Assembly: GCA_937870805.1 (NCBI GenBank)
Contig: CALMZT010000213.1
Coordinates: 1-10,956 of the forward strand
Direction of reading: 5' to 3'
DNA from: an uncultured Chloroflexota bacterium
GTDB lineage: Bacteria > Chloroflexota > Anaerolineae > Aggregatilineales > Phototrophicaceae
Length of the DNA stretch: 10,956 nt
Under the pieces are notes generated by a model that did no database searches, was not told the DNA's origin, and worked only from the letters and a program-made list of their open reading frames with translations. The position numbers and the translations under genes are program-made. Shown one piece after another: positions 5,512 through 10,956 of this stretch; position 1 is the stretch's first letter; each line of letters opens with the position of its first letter.

Positions 5512-6714
5512 TTATACAGGCAGCGTTAGACTCTCCAAATCACGCGGGTAGTAGGTCATCATCTCAATACCATCGTCGGTGATGAGCACGGTATCGGAAT
5601 GACGGAAGCCGCCAACGCCAGATTTGTACAATCCCGGCTCAACGGTAAACACCATCCCCGGCTGCATAACGGTGTTGTCGCCCGTGTCTAAAAATGGCGC
5701 TTCGTGATAACGCAAGCCAATCGCATGTCCCGTGTGATGTTTCCAGTAGGGCATCAAGTCGTGTTTGTTAAAATAGCCGCGCACCGCCTTATCGACTTCC
5801 GAGCACGGCACACCGGGACCCATCGCCGCGAACGCCGCATCTTGCAGCCCAACCATGTGATCGAAGAAGAATTTCTGCTCGTCCGTCGCCGCCCCCATAA
5901 TCATCGAACGTTCCAGTTCACAGTGATAGCCCCACACGGGCGCGGACGCCCCTGTCACCAGCACGTCGCCCGGCTGAAACGTGATGTTTGCCGCCAGCGC
6001 GTGCGGAATCGCAGCGTTGCGCCCGATTTGCCCGCGATAGCCCGCGACCACGCTGTCATAATATGGGCTTTGATTGCGATAAATCGGACCCAGCGCGTCC
6101 AGCATCGCGTGCGTGGCTTCCAGCGAAGCGCGTTCGCTCACATGGGTTTCGCTTGCGCCGACGACGGTATAACGCTGCAACAGCACATGCGCCAGATTCG
6201 CCCAGCGCACACTCTCGCGCAGCAAATTGAGTTCAGCAGGCGATTTAATCATCATCTGATCTTCGATGAACGCGCGCACGTTGCGCACGGTCACGCCTGC
6301 CGCCTCACTCAACGGCGCGCCGCGATAGCCGAATACCCAGGGGTAGCCATCGCTGTCTGCGCCGACAGTACCAGCAATCCCCATATCTTTCAGCATCTTT
6401 GCCAGCGTCACGATGGGGTGTGGGTCGCCGGGATATTCGGGGTAGTGATCGACGCGATCAATCAGCGCGTTGGCTTTGGCGTGTTCCGCTTCGAGGCGCG
6501 GCACAAACAGCGCGCGTTCGCCGTTGGCACTGAAGGCAAACGCCATCGGGCGCTCCGTCGGAATGAAATGAAAGCCCGTGTAGTATTTGATGTAATCGGC
6601 ATCAAACAACACCACGCCTGAGAGTTGGTTTTCGTGCAAGTGACTTTGCAGCGCCACACAGCGCGCGCGGTATTCGGCGTCCGAGATACGCAGTTGGGTA
6701 TTTTGAATCGACAT
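5512..6714 (-). CDS. M24 (pita-bread) family protein, Xaa-Pro peptidase/creatinase-like, with altered metal ligands
   Basis: A 400-aa cytoplasmic protein with an N-terminal creatinase-type domain (about 10-150) and a C-terminal pita-bread domain (about 165-390). I chose ATG 6714, 8 nt after GGAGG; the frame stays open upstream to 6795 without support. The sequence GDVLVTGASAPVWGYHCELERS aligns with the usual D-x-G...GYxxDxTR block, so the first ligand Asp is G255 and the second is E266. H330 (GHAIGLRYHE) and E359 (FTVEPGLY) are kept, but the last Glu position is S373 (RHSDTV). Only three of five dinuclear-metal ligands remain, so it may bind one metal or none, as in creatinase, and may not be a true aminopeptidase. 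I recall similar GY..ELER variants as a coherent subgroup, so this is probably not decay. It lies 61 nt downstream of the ferredoxin gene. Confidence 0.88.
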   Translation of the reverse strand: MSIQNTQLRISDAEYRARCVALQSHLHENQLSGVVLFDADYIKYYTGFHFIPTERPMAFAFSANGERALFVPRLEAEHAKANALIDRVDHYPEYPGDPHPIVTLAKMLKDMGIAGTVGADSDGYPWVFGYRGAPLSEAAGVTVRNVRAFIEDQMMIKSPAELNLLRESVRWANLAHVLLQRYTVVGASETHVSERASLEATHAMLDALGPIYRNQSPYYDSVVAGYRGQIGRNAAIPHALAANITFQPGDVLVTGASAPVWGYHCELERSMIMGAATDEQKFFFDHMVGLQDAAFAAMGPGVPCSEVDKAVRGYFNKHDLMPYWKHHTGHAIGLRYHEAPFLDTGDNTVMQPGMVFTVEPGLYKSGVGGFRHSDTVLITDDGIEMMTYYPRDLESLTLPV

Positions 6715-6775
6715 TGGTTGTTCCTCCATGATAGCAGCAAGCAATAAATGTAAACGGTCAACTGCAAACTGTCTA

Positions 6776-7063
6776 CTACTTGCGCAGATGCTCATCTACC
6801 ATACGTACCAGTTTCGCTTCGTTCAGCCCGTTCGTCACGATGTCTTCGGGGTAAATCACACAGTTGGGACCCGCGCCGCACATGCTGAGGCAGCGCGCGG
6901 TTTCCAGCTTGAGGAATGGCTTTTCGGGGTTGCCTTCATTTTGCTGGTTCAGTTCATCGAGCATCGCTTCCAGCCTGGGGAGCAGCTTTGCCGCACGCCG
7001 ATCCATGTTACAGAACTCGCCCATGCACAGGACGATGCGGCGCTTTGGGGAAATGCTACTCAT
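6776..7063 (-). CDS. Thioredoxin-like [2Fe-2S] ferredoxin
   Basis: A 95-aa small redox protein, expected to hold one 2Fe-2S cluster and carry single electrons. Cysteines C13 and C18 (LCMGEFCN) and C58 and C62 (ARCLSMCG) form the C-x4-C ... C-x3-C pattern of the thioredoxin-fold ferredoxins and of NuoE-type subunits. C68 is an extra nearby cysteine. GPNCVIYPEDIV and the closing helix VRMVDEHL match the family's C-terminal layout. A free-standing protein of this length is a stand-alone ferredoxin rather than a complex I subunit. The partner is not identifiable here. ATG 7063 overlaps the toxin stop as ATGA, which makes translational coupling likely. A longer frame from 7108 is not supported. 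Confidence 0.87.
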   Translation of the reverse strand: MSSISPKRRIVLCMGEFCNMDRRAAKLLPRLEAMLDELNQQNEGNPEKPFLKLETARCLSMCGAGPNCVIYPEDIVTNGLNEAKLVRMVDEHLRK

Positions 7064-7512
7064 GGGCTGCCTGCTGGTGGTGTAAAGTTGCCAAGCCACT
7101 TCACCCATGATAGTTGCTGATGAACAATATTAAACAGCCTTTCGTCCATCGTCCAAAAATCGCCTTTGAGATATTCTGCGAGTGCAAGATATTGGGCATC
7201 ATAAGCTGTTGGAAGATTAAGTTGGGTAGCCAGGTTGTAGGCACGACGAAGTAAGTCTTTATTGATCCATAACGTTATAGGCTGAGCGAGAAGCCAATCA
7301 CGGCTTCTCACACCCTCTTGAGGTGTAAGTGTGGTTCTATGTACATGCTTACGTAAAACCGCAATAACTTCATATTGAAATAGGCGCGGAGCATGAACTT
7401 GTACATCCTGTTGTTTCCAGTGTTCTAATAAGGCATCTGCTTTGGAACTTAACGGCTCTTTGATTACAGTGGCAATAAAGATTCCAGAGTCACTCACTAC
7501 CCATGAAGTCAT
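7060..7512 (-). CDS. PIN-domain toxin (VapC-like ribonuclease)
   Basis: A 150-aa PIN-domain protein, probably a toxin that cuts RNA (VapC relatives cut tRNA or rRNA). The acidic catalytic positions are D8 (VVSDSGIF), E48 (YEVIAVLR), D105 (AYDAQYLALAE) and D123 (TMDERLF), so the active site is complete. ATG 7512 is preferred because GGAGGAG lies 8-9 nt upstream; the frame runs further to 7551, inside the antitoxin. Start and antitoxin stop overlap by 23 nt, the usual coupled arrangement. The last codons overlap the ferredoxin start. The C-terminal tail after residue 130 (QLSWVKWLGNFTPPAGSP) is typical of this subgroup. RNA target is unknown. Confidence 0.9.
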   Translation of the reverse strand: MTSWVVSDSGIFIATVIKEPLSSKADALLEHWKQQDVQVHAPRLFQYEVIAVLRKHVHRTTLTPQEGVRSRDWLLAQPITLWINKDLLRRAYNLATQLNLPTAYDAQYLALAEYLKGDFWTMDERLFNIVHQQLSWVKWLGNFTPPAGSP

Positions 7513-7735
7513 CCAAACGCTCCTCCCGAATCTCGTTGAGAATATCCACAACGCTGGGGAAATCTCCGTGTCGTATTTCTAATTCAGCCCGAATTTGCCG
7601 CGCGCCTGCTAACCATGCCTCTAAAGTCATTTGTGGTTGTTCGATTTCGTCTGTTAACTCATGCAACAAGTGAGTAATTCGTTCTTCTGGAAGTTTGTCA
7701 ATCAAGGCATGTAGTTCTTCGCGCATGGTTGCCAT
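7490..7735 (-). CDS. Putative antitoxin partner of PIN toxin
   Basis: An 81-aa acidic protein. Its N-terminus, MREELHALIDKLPEERITHLLHEL, matches the short helical antitoxins found beside PIN toxins, and the C-terminal part DILNEIREERLDDFMG is likely the toxin-binding tail. No ribbon-helix-helix or AbrB fold is evident, so DNA binding and autoregulation cannot be asserted. ATG 7735 is used because TAGGAGAT lies 7 nt upstream; ATG 7726 is possible. The call rests on size, position directly upstream of the PIN gene and the 23-nt overlap. Confidence 0.8.
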   Translation of the reverse strand: MATMREELHALIDKLPEERITHLLHELTDEIEQPQMTLEAWLAGARQIRAELEIRHGDFPSVVDILNEIREERLDDFMGSE

Positions 7736-7766
7736 CGTTTGATCTCCTACCTGTCAATCCAGAATT

Positions 7767-7772
7767 ATTATA
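7767..7772 (-). promoter_or_regulatory. Candidate -10 element (TATAAT) for toxin-antitoxin-ferredoxin cluster
   Basis: A perfect TATAAT on the minus strand, with a predicted start near 7759 and a leader of about 24 nt carrying TAGGAGAT. No good -35 is found 16-18 nt upstream, which fits a regulated promoter but proves nothing. Confidence 0.4.
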
Positions 7773-7783
7773 CACCCGACGGA

Positions 7784-7802
7784 GGCGAGGCACTGCCCCG
7801 CC
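7784..7802. repeat. GC-rich imperfect palindrome
   Basis: GGCGAGGCA, one central base, then TGCCCCGCC: 9-bp arms with one mismatch, extending by a few more paired bases. It lies between the end of the hypothetical gene and the antitoxin promoter. It may be an operator, a terminator stem or a dispersed hairpin; no T-run follows on either strand. Confidence 0.5.
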
Positions 7803-7817
7803 CCTATCCACACTCAT

Positions 7818-8207
7818 TCACTCCATCACAGATAGCGGCTGCAAATCCGGCTCAACCCATTCACGCCGCGCCTTCTCCGACCACAACAGTTCCTTGCTGT
7901 AAAACTGATTGATGTAGCGGCTGTCGAACAGTTCAGGACGCTGCGCCTCGAACTGCGCGAAATCACTCACATCAGGTGTCATTGCGACTTGCACCGCCTT
8001 CGCCCAAAACAGGGTAATCGTTTCGTGATACTTGGTGGATGTGCCCAACGCTGCCGCGAGATGTTGAATGCCATGACGGATTTTGTGCAGCGCTATGTTC
8101 TCATCGCGCGCCCGAAGGTACAACCACGCCATACGGATATGGTCGCGGTGCGGAAAGGGATGCACATGTCCGTGTTCAAAGGCGTACAGAAATTCCTGGT
8201 CGTTCAT
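7818..8207 (-). CDS. Conserved hypothetical protein (FxHRDHIRxAW family)
   Basis: A 129-aa soluble protein of a conserved family that I recognise but cannot name. It has the motif HPFPHRDHIRMAWLYLRARD (16-35), an all-helical middle (IALHKIRHGIQHLAAALG), KYHETITLFWAKAV, and a C-terminal YSKELLWSEKARREWVEPDLQPL. Several histidines (HGHVHPFPHRDH and YHET) could form a metal site, but this is inference. ATG 8207 is chosen because AGGAG lies about 9 nt upstream. A longer reading frame to 8285 runs through two leader hairpins and has no homologous content. It is preceded by an unusual leader with terminator-like hairpins. Confidence 0.8.
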   Translation of the reverse strand: MNDQEFLYAFEHGHVHPFPHRDHIRMAWLYLRARDENIALHKIRHGIQHLAAALGTSTKYHETITLFWAKAVQVAMTPDVSDFAQFEAQRPELFDSRYINQFYSKELLWSEKARREWVEPDLQPLSVME

Positions 8208-8221
8208 CGCTTCTTCTCCTG

Positions 8222-8263
8222 AAAATAGAAAAACCACCTCCGCCCGATGGGTAGAGATGGTTT
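8222..8263 (-). terminator. Terminator-like hairpin 2 in leader of the hypothetical gene
   Basis: On the minus strand AAACCATCTC (8263-8254) pairs with GAGGTGGTTT (8240-8231), 10 bp with one G-U pair, around a 13-nt loop that holds CCC-ATC-GGG. TTTTTCTATTTT follows, ending 15 nt before the gene start and reaching the AGGAG. It is a good intrinsic terminator shape placed inside a leader. Confidence 0.6.
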
Positions 8264-8270
8264 CCTGGCA

Positions 8271-8305
8271 ATTAAAAACGCACACAATGACAAACTGTGC
8301 GCGTT
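8271..8305 (-). terminator. Terminator-like hairpin 1 in leader of the hypothetical gene
   Basis: On the minus strand AACGCGCACA (8305-8296) pairs with TGTGTGCGTT (8286-8277), 10 bp with one G-U pair, around a 9-nt loop. The transcript continues TTTAATT. Placed 7 nt upstream of hairpin 2, it is a second terminator-like structure on the same strand. Confidence 0.6.
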
Positions 8306-8314
8306 CACCTTTTC

Positions 8315-8344
8315 ACCGTATCACACCTTAAATCGCAATGTCAA
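8315..8344 (-). promoter_or_regulatory. Candidate promoter for hypothetical gene and its leader
   Basis: On the minus strand a perfect TTGACA (8344-8339), an 18-nt spacer, then TACGGT (8320-8315) preceded by TGa, a weak extended -10. The predicted start (about 8308) falls right at the first leader hairpin. A 7-bp inverted repeat (AAATCGC 8330-8336, GCGATTT 8345-8351) flanks the -35. Confidence 0.4.
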
Positions 8345-8363
8345 GCGATTTGCGAAACTGCGC

Positions 8364-8379
8364 GATTGTGTCCACAATC
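8364..8379. promoter_or_regulatory. Operator-like perfect palindrome GATTGTG-TC-CACAATC
   Basis: Perfect 7-bp arms with a 2-nt centre in the divergent gap. It overlaps a candidate plus-strand -10 (CACAAT, 8373-8378) that has TTGCGA (8350-8355) 17 nt upstream. The layout would suit a repressor site for the membrane-protein gene; no regulator gene is nearby. Confidence 0.4.
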
Positions 8380-8407
8380 AAACGGCACATGACTAAAAGG
8401 AGATGTA

Positions 8408-8872
8408 ATGTCTGGCGCTCCACGTACCTCTATTGTCTCCAGCACTGCCATTTATTCCTTAATTTGTGCGCTGCTCAACGCTTGTTTCGCGCTGAGTTTT
8501 ATTGGTTTAGGCATTGTCAGCACTACTTTATCAGTAGTCGATAGTAGTGAACTGACGGCTGAACAGCAGCAAGCGCTCACAACAATAACTGCACTCGGCG
8601 GGTGGTTGCCGATCCTGGGCATCCTTTTTACGATTCTTGCTGTCTTATTGTTGGTCGATGCTGTTGGCTTGTTTCAGTTCAAATCCTGGGTATGGATGCT
8701 CACGATAGGTACTCACAGCGCAAATGTCGTATTATCTGTCCTAAGCTGGCAGGCGAACAACTTCAGCTTCCTATCTCTGGTATTTGCAGCAATCTCCGGC
8801 GTTATGGTTTACCTATTTTTGACGAATGATGATGTCAAACAAACATTAGGCAAAATAGAAAACAGCCAATAG
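8408..8872 (+). CDS. Four-helix integral membrane protein, function unknown
   Basis: A 154-aa hydrophobic protein with four likely membrane segments: about 15-43, 65-88, 94-113 and 118-137. A polar loop (SSELTAEQQQALTT) lies between the first two, and a short charged C-terminal tail (DDVKQTLGKIENSQ) follows the last. The pattern FQFKSWVWMLTIGTHSANVVLSVLSW and the final segment ending LFLTNDDVKQ resemble small membrane proteins annotated as hypothetical in many bacteria. No transport motif or signal peptide with cleavage site is evident. ATG 8408 has AAGGAG 6 nt upstream. Its end is 20 nt from the convergent transferase gene. Confidence 0.8.
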   Translation: MSGAPRTSIVSSTAIYSLICALLNACFALSFIGLGIVSTTLSVVDSSELTAEQQQALTTITALGGWLPILGILFTILAVLLLVDAVGLFQFKSWVWMLTIGTHSANVVLSVLSWQANNFSFLSLVFAAISGVMVYLFLTNDDVKQTLGKIENSQ

Positions 8873-8892
8873 AGGTGCATTGTTGGTCGTCG

Positions 8893-10506
8893 TTAATACG
8901 CCGCCACGCCGCCATCTTTGCGCGGGTCGCTGCCACCAAACAGCACGCCCGTTTCTGGGTCGCGTCGGATGATGTGCCCGTCACCAAATATGCCGCGCGC
9001 TCTTCCACTCACAGGACGCACCTGATGCCCCAATTCCGCCAACCGCGCCATCGTCGCCAGCGGAATGCCATCTTCCAGCGCCAACACACTGTCACTTGTG
9101 CCTTCTTCCAAACACCAGCGCGGACGATCTAACGCTTCCTGCGGGTTCAAATCGTCGTCAATCATTGCGCTCAACACCTGGAAATGTCCCTGCGGCTGCA
9201 TAAAGCCGCCCATCACGCCGAAGGGTGCCCACAATGCGCCGTCTTTCGTCGCTAGTCCGGGAATAATCGTCTGATACGGGCGCTTGTTCGGCGCGACCTG
9301 ATTGAGATGTCCCTCTTCCAGATTGAAGCACGCGCCGCGATTCTGCAAGAACACGCCTGTACCCTTCGCCACAATGCCCGTGCCAAAACCCATGTACAAG
9401 CTGTTGATAAACGAGCACGCATTGCCTTCGCCATCGGCGGTACACAAATACACCGTATCCGAACTGCGCAGCGGCATCCCGAACGACGGCGGTTGCATCG
9501 CTCTCTCGTCAGAAATCAGTGCGCGGCGTGTTCCTGCATATTCTTTGTCGAGCAGTCCCTCGATTGGCACGTCCACCTTGCGCGGGTCAGCGATGTACTG
9601 GCGGGCATCAGCAAACGCCAAACGCATCGCCTCGACCATGCGATGCAAGCGCTGTGGTGAATCGGCAGGCAGTTCGCTCAAGCCCAGCGCTTCGGCAATA
9701 TTCAGCGCGATCAATGCCGCAAGTCCCTGTCCATTCGGCGGGCATTCGTACACTTCGACGCCGCGATAGGTCGTCGAAATCGGCTCATCCCAAGTCGAAA
9801 CGTGGTTTTTCAGATCGTCGCGCGTCATCACGCCGCCGAGCGATTGCAGCGTATCGACAATCGCGTTCGCAACCGCGCCTGTGTAAAACGCATCGGGTCC
9901 GCCATCGGCAATCGCTTGCAGCGTGTTCGCCAAGCCGGTCAGTTTAATGATCTGTCCAACTTGAGGCGCTTGTCCGTTGGGCAGATAATCTTCCGTATTG
10001 GGGCTGTCGCGCAAAAAGGGTTCGCTGACCTTCCACGATGCCCCGAACACAGGCGCAACGGGGTATCCTTCGCGCGCGTGGAAAATCGCATCTTGCAGCA
10101 CGTCTTTGAGCGTCATGCGCCCATGTTTTTGTAGCAAATCGTACCAGCCCCGCACCGCGCCCGGCACAGTCACGGCTAACGGGCTGCGGATGGGAACGTG
10201 GGTATGTCCCGCAAATGCTCCTACAGTCAGCGCAGCAGGCGCGCGCCCACTGCCGTTGAGCGCCGTAACTTCGCCCGTTTTGCCATCATAGTACAGCGCG
10301 AACATATCGCCGCCGATGCCCGTCGATGCCGGGTCGGTGACATTCAGTACCGCCGCCGTTGCCACCGCCGCGTCTGCCGCGTTGCCTCCAGCACGCAAGA
10401 TGCTGAGTCCAGCTTGCGCCGCCAGCATATTGTTTGCTGCGACCATCCCGCGACGCGCCGTGACCATCGAACGCCGCGATTTGAAATCAAATGACATCGG
10501 TTTCAT
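8893..10506 (-). CDS. ggt: Gamma-glutamyltransferase family protein
   Basis: A 537-aa Ntn-hydrolase of the gamma-glutamyltranspeptidase family, made as a precursor that cuts itself before the nucleophile. The likely nucleophile is T351 (SSDTVYLCTADGEGNA), separating a large (1-350) from a small (351-537) subunit. Further signatures are GGNAADAAVATA (40-51), PASTGIGGDMF (59-69), R88 in SGRAP for gamma-carboxylate binding, KRPYQTIIPG (408-417) and GVMGGFMQPQGH (430-441). In the E. coli enzyme the KRP motif is followed by LSS; here it is YQT, as in family members whose substrate differs from glutathione. So glutathione cleavage is likely but not sure. No signal peptide is present, so it is probably cytoplasmic. 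ATG 10506 lies 3 nt after the stop of the YitT-like gene, with AGGAG inside that gene's end. Confidence 0.9.
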   Translation of the reverse strand: MKPMSFDFKSRRSMVTARRGMVAANNMLAAQAGLSILRAGGNAADAAVATAAVLNVTDPASTGIGGDMFALYYDGKTGEVTALNGSGRAPAALTVGAFAGHTHVPIRSPLAVTVPGAVRGWYDLLQKHGRMTLKDVLQDAIFHAREGYPVAPVFGASWKVSEPFLRDSPNTEDYLPNGQAPQVGQIIKLTGLANTLQAIADGGPDAFYTGAVANAIVDTLQSLGGVMTRDDLKNHVSTWDEPISTTYRGVEVYECPPNGQGLAALIALNIAEALGLSELPADSPQRLHRMVEAMRLAFADARQYIADPRKVDVPIEGLLDKEYAGTRRALISDERAMQPPSFGMPLRSSDTVYLCTADGEGNACSFINSLYMGFGTGIVAKGTGVFLQNRGACFNLEEGHLNQVAPNKRPYQTIIPGLATKDGALWAPFGVMGGFMQPQGHFQVLSAMIDDDLNPQEALDRPRWCLEEGTSDSVLALEDGIPLATMARLAELGHQVRPVSGRARGIFGDGHIIRRDPETGVLFGGSDPRKDGGVAAY

Positions 10507-10509
10507 AGA

Positions 10510-10956
10510 TTAGTCTCCTGCTTCTACGATGCCTTTCGGCTGGGTGCGTATAAAACCCTGACCGTATGCTGTTTGTCCTTGCCCGATGACAATAAACGCT
10601 GTAGGGTCCGTTTGCAACACCAATTCTCGCAGTGTACTGACTTGTGGACGCGCGATAGTGATGAACAGCACGGTATGTGGCTGCTCCGTAAACATACCCG
10701 TTCCTTCCCACGCGGTCACGCCACGACCCAATTGGTGCAAAATCGCAGCGGAAACCTCTTTGGGACGATCTGTGATAATCAGCGCCGTGCGAATAAGGCT
10801 TGGACCTTCCAGCACATAATCGGTTGCTACCCCGCCGATAAACAGCGCCACCAGCGCATACAGCGCCGCTTCCCAGCTATTGAACGCCAGCCCTGCCAAT
10901 GCGATCACCAGCGTATCGGTATACAGCGATGTGGTGCTGATTGGCGGGCCATATTT
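10510..10956 (-). CDS. YitT/DUF2179 family membrane protein, C-terminal part (5' end outside window)
   Basis: The reading frame is open to the window edge, so the first part of the gene is missing; 148 residues are seen. A membrane segment (LVIALAGLAFNSWEAALYALVALFIGGVATDYVLEG in one stretch of the frame, with a short KYGPPISTTSLYTD before it) corresponds to the last helices of YitT proteins. It is followed by a cytoplasmic DUF2179 domain: LIRTALIITDRPKEVSAAI, LGRGVTAWEGTGMF, then LRELVLQTDPTAFIVIGQGQTAYGQGF. The family is widespread and its role is not settled. The gene ends 3 nt before the gamma-glutamyltransferase start, so the two form an operon. Confidence 0.87.
   Translation of the reverse strand, partial: KYGPPISTTSLYTDTLVIALAGLAFNSWEAALYALVALFIGGVATDYVLEGPSLIRTALIITDRPKEVSAAILHQLGRGVTAWEGTGMFTEQPHTVLFITIARPQVSTLRELVLQTDPTAFIVIGQGQTAYGQGFIRTQPKGIVEAGD

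Noticed and set aside
5704..6621. 305-codon plus-strand open frame opposite the M24 gene
   Set aside because: It is rich in Arg and His with no recognisable domain and mirrors the codon pattern of the M24 gene; the opposite strand has clear family motifs.
8208..8285. N-terminal extension of the 7818-8207 protein to 8285
   Set aside because: The extension is encoded by the hairpin leader, lacks a ribosome site, and the well-placed AGGAG supports ATG 8207.
9302..9769. Plus-strand frames opposite the gamma-glutamyltransferase
   Set aside because: Several overlapping antisense frames with no motifs; the minus strand holds a full-length family member.

Overview
The window (about 50% GC, short intergenic gaps, genes on both strands) looks like a chromosomal segment of a free-living bacterium. 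My best guess is Chloroflexota. This rests on remembered family distributions: a deazaflavin (F420)-type reductase, a zinc-finger class III cyclase, a DUF6174-like protein and several conserved 'hypothetical' families. There is no rRNA, tRNA, phage, transposase or CRISPR array.

Layout. Positions 1-181 hold a possible tail of an upstream gene. Then, on the plus strand, come a class III nucleotide cyclase (182-979) and a two-gene unit of a rhodanese (1097-1429) and a DDN/F420-type reductase (1459-1872). A minus-strand protein of unknown function (1881-2564) resembles a nuclease fold plus a winged helix, and is divergent from a PlsC-like acyltransferase (2644-3273). Three copies of a 24-nt hairpin repeat follow the acyltransferase. 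An extended -10 promoter then drives an FKBP prolyl isomerase and a CitE-like lyase (3571-4844).

The middle is minus strand. A DUF6174-like lipoprotein/secreted-type gene (5440-4846) is broken by a 76-bp palindromic insert whose removal restores the frame. Upstream of it in transcription order are an antitoxin, a PIN toxin, a thioredoxin-like 2Fe-2S ferredoxin (ATGA overlap with the toxin) and a metal-ligand-poor M24 protein, all in one tight cluster (7735-5512).

The right end has a conserved hypothetical gene (8207-7818) with two terminator-like hairpins in its leader. It is divergent from a four-helix membrane protein (8408-8872). A convergent pair follows: that membrane protein and a gamma-glutamyltransferase (10506-8893), which is co-transcribed behind a YitT-family membrane protein cut off by the window edge.

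The genes are mostly unrelated metabolic or housekeeping functions. I see no large new multi-gene system. The points most worth a second look are the frame-breaking palindromic element, the tandem leader terminators, the hairpin repeat cluster, and the toxin-ferredoxin coupling.
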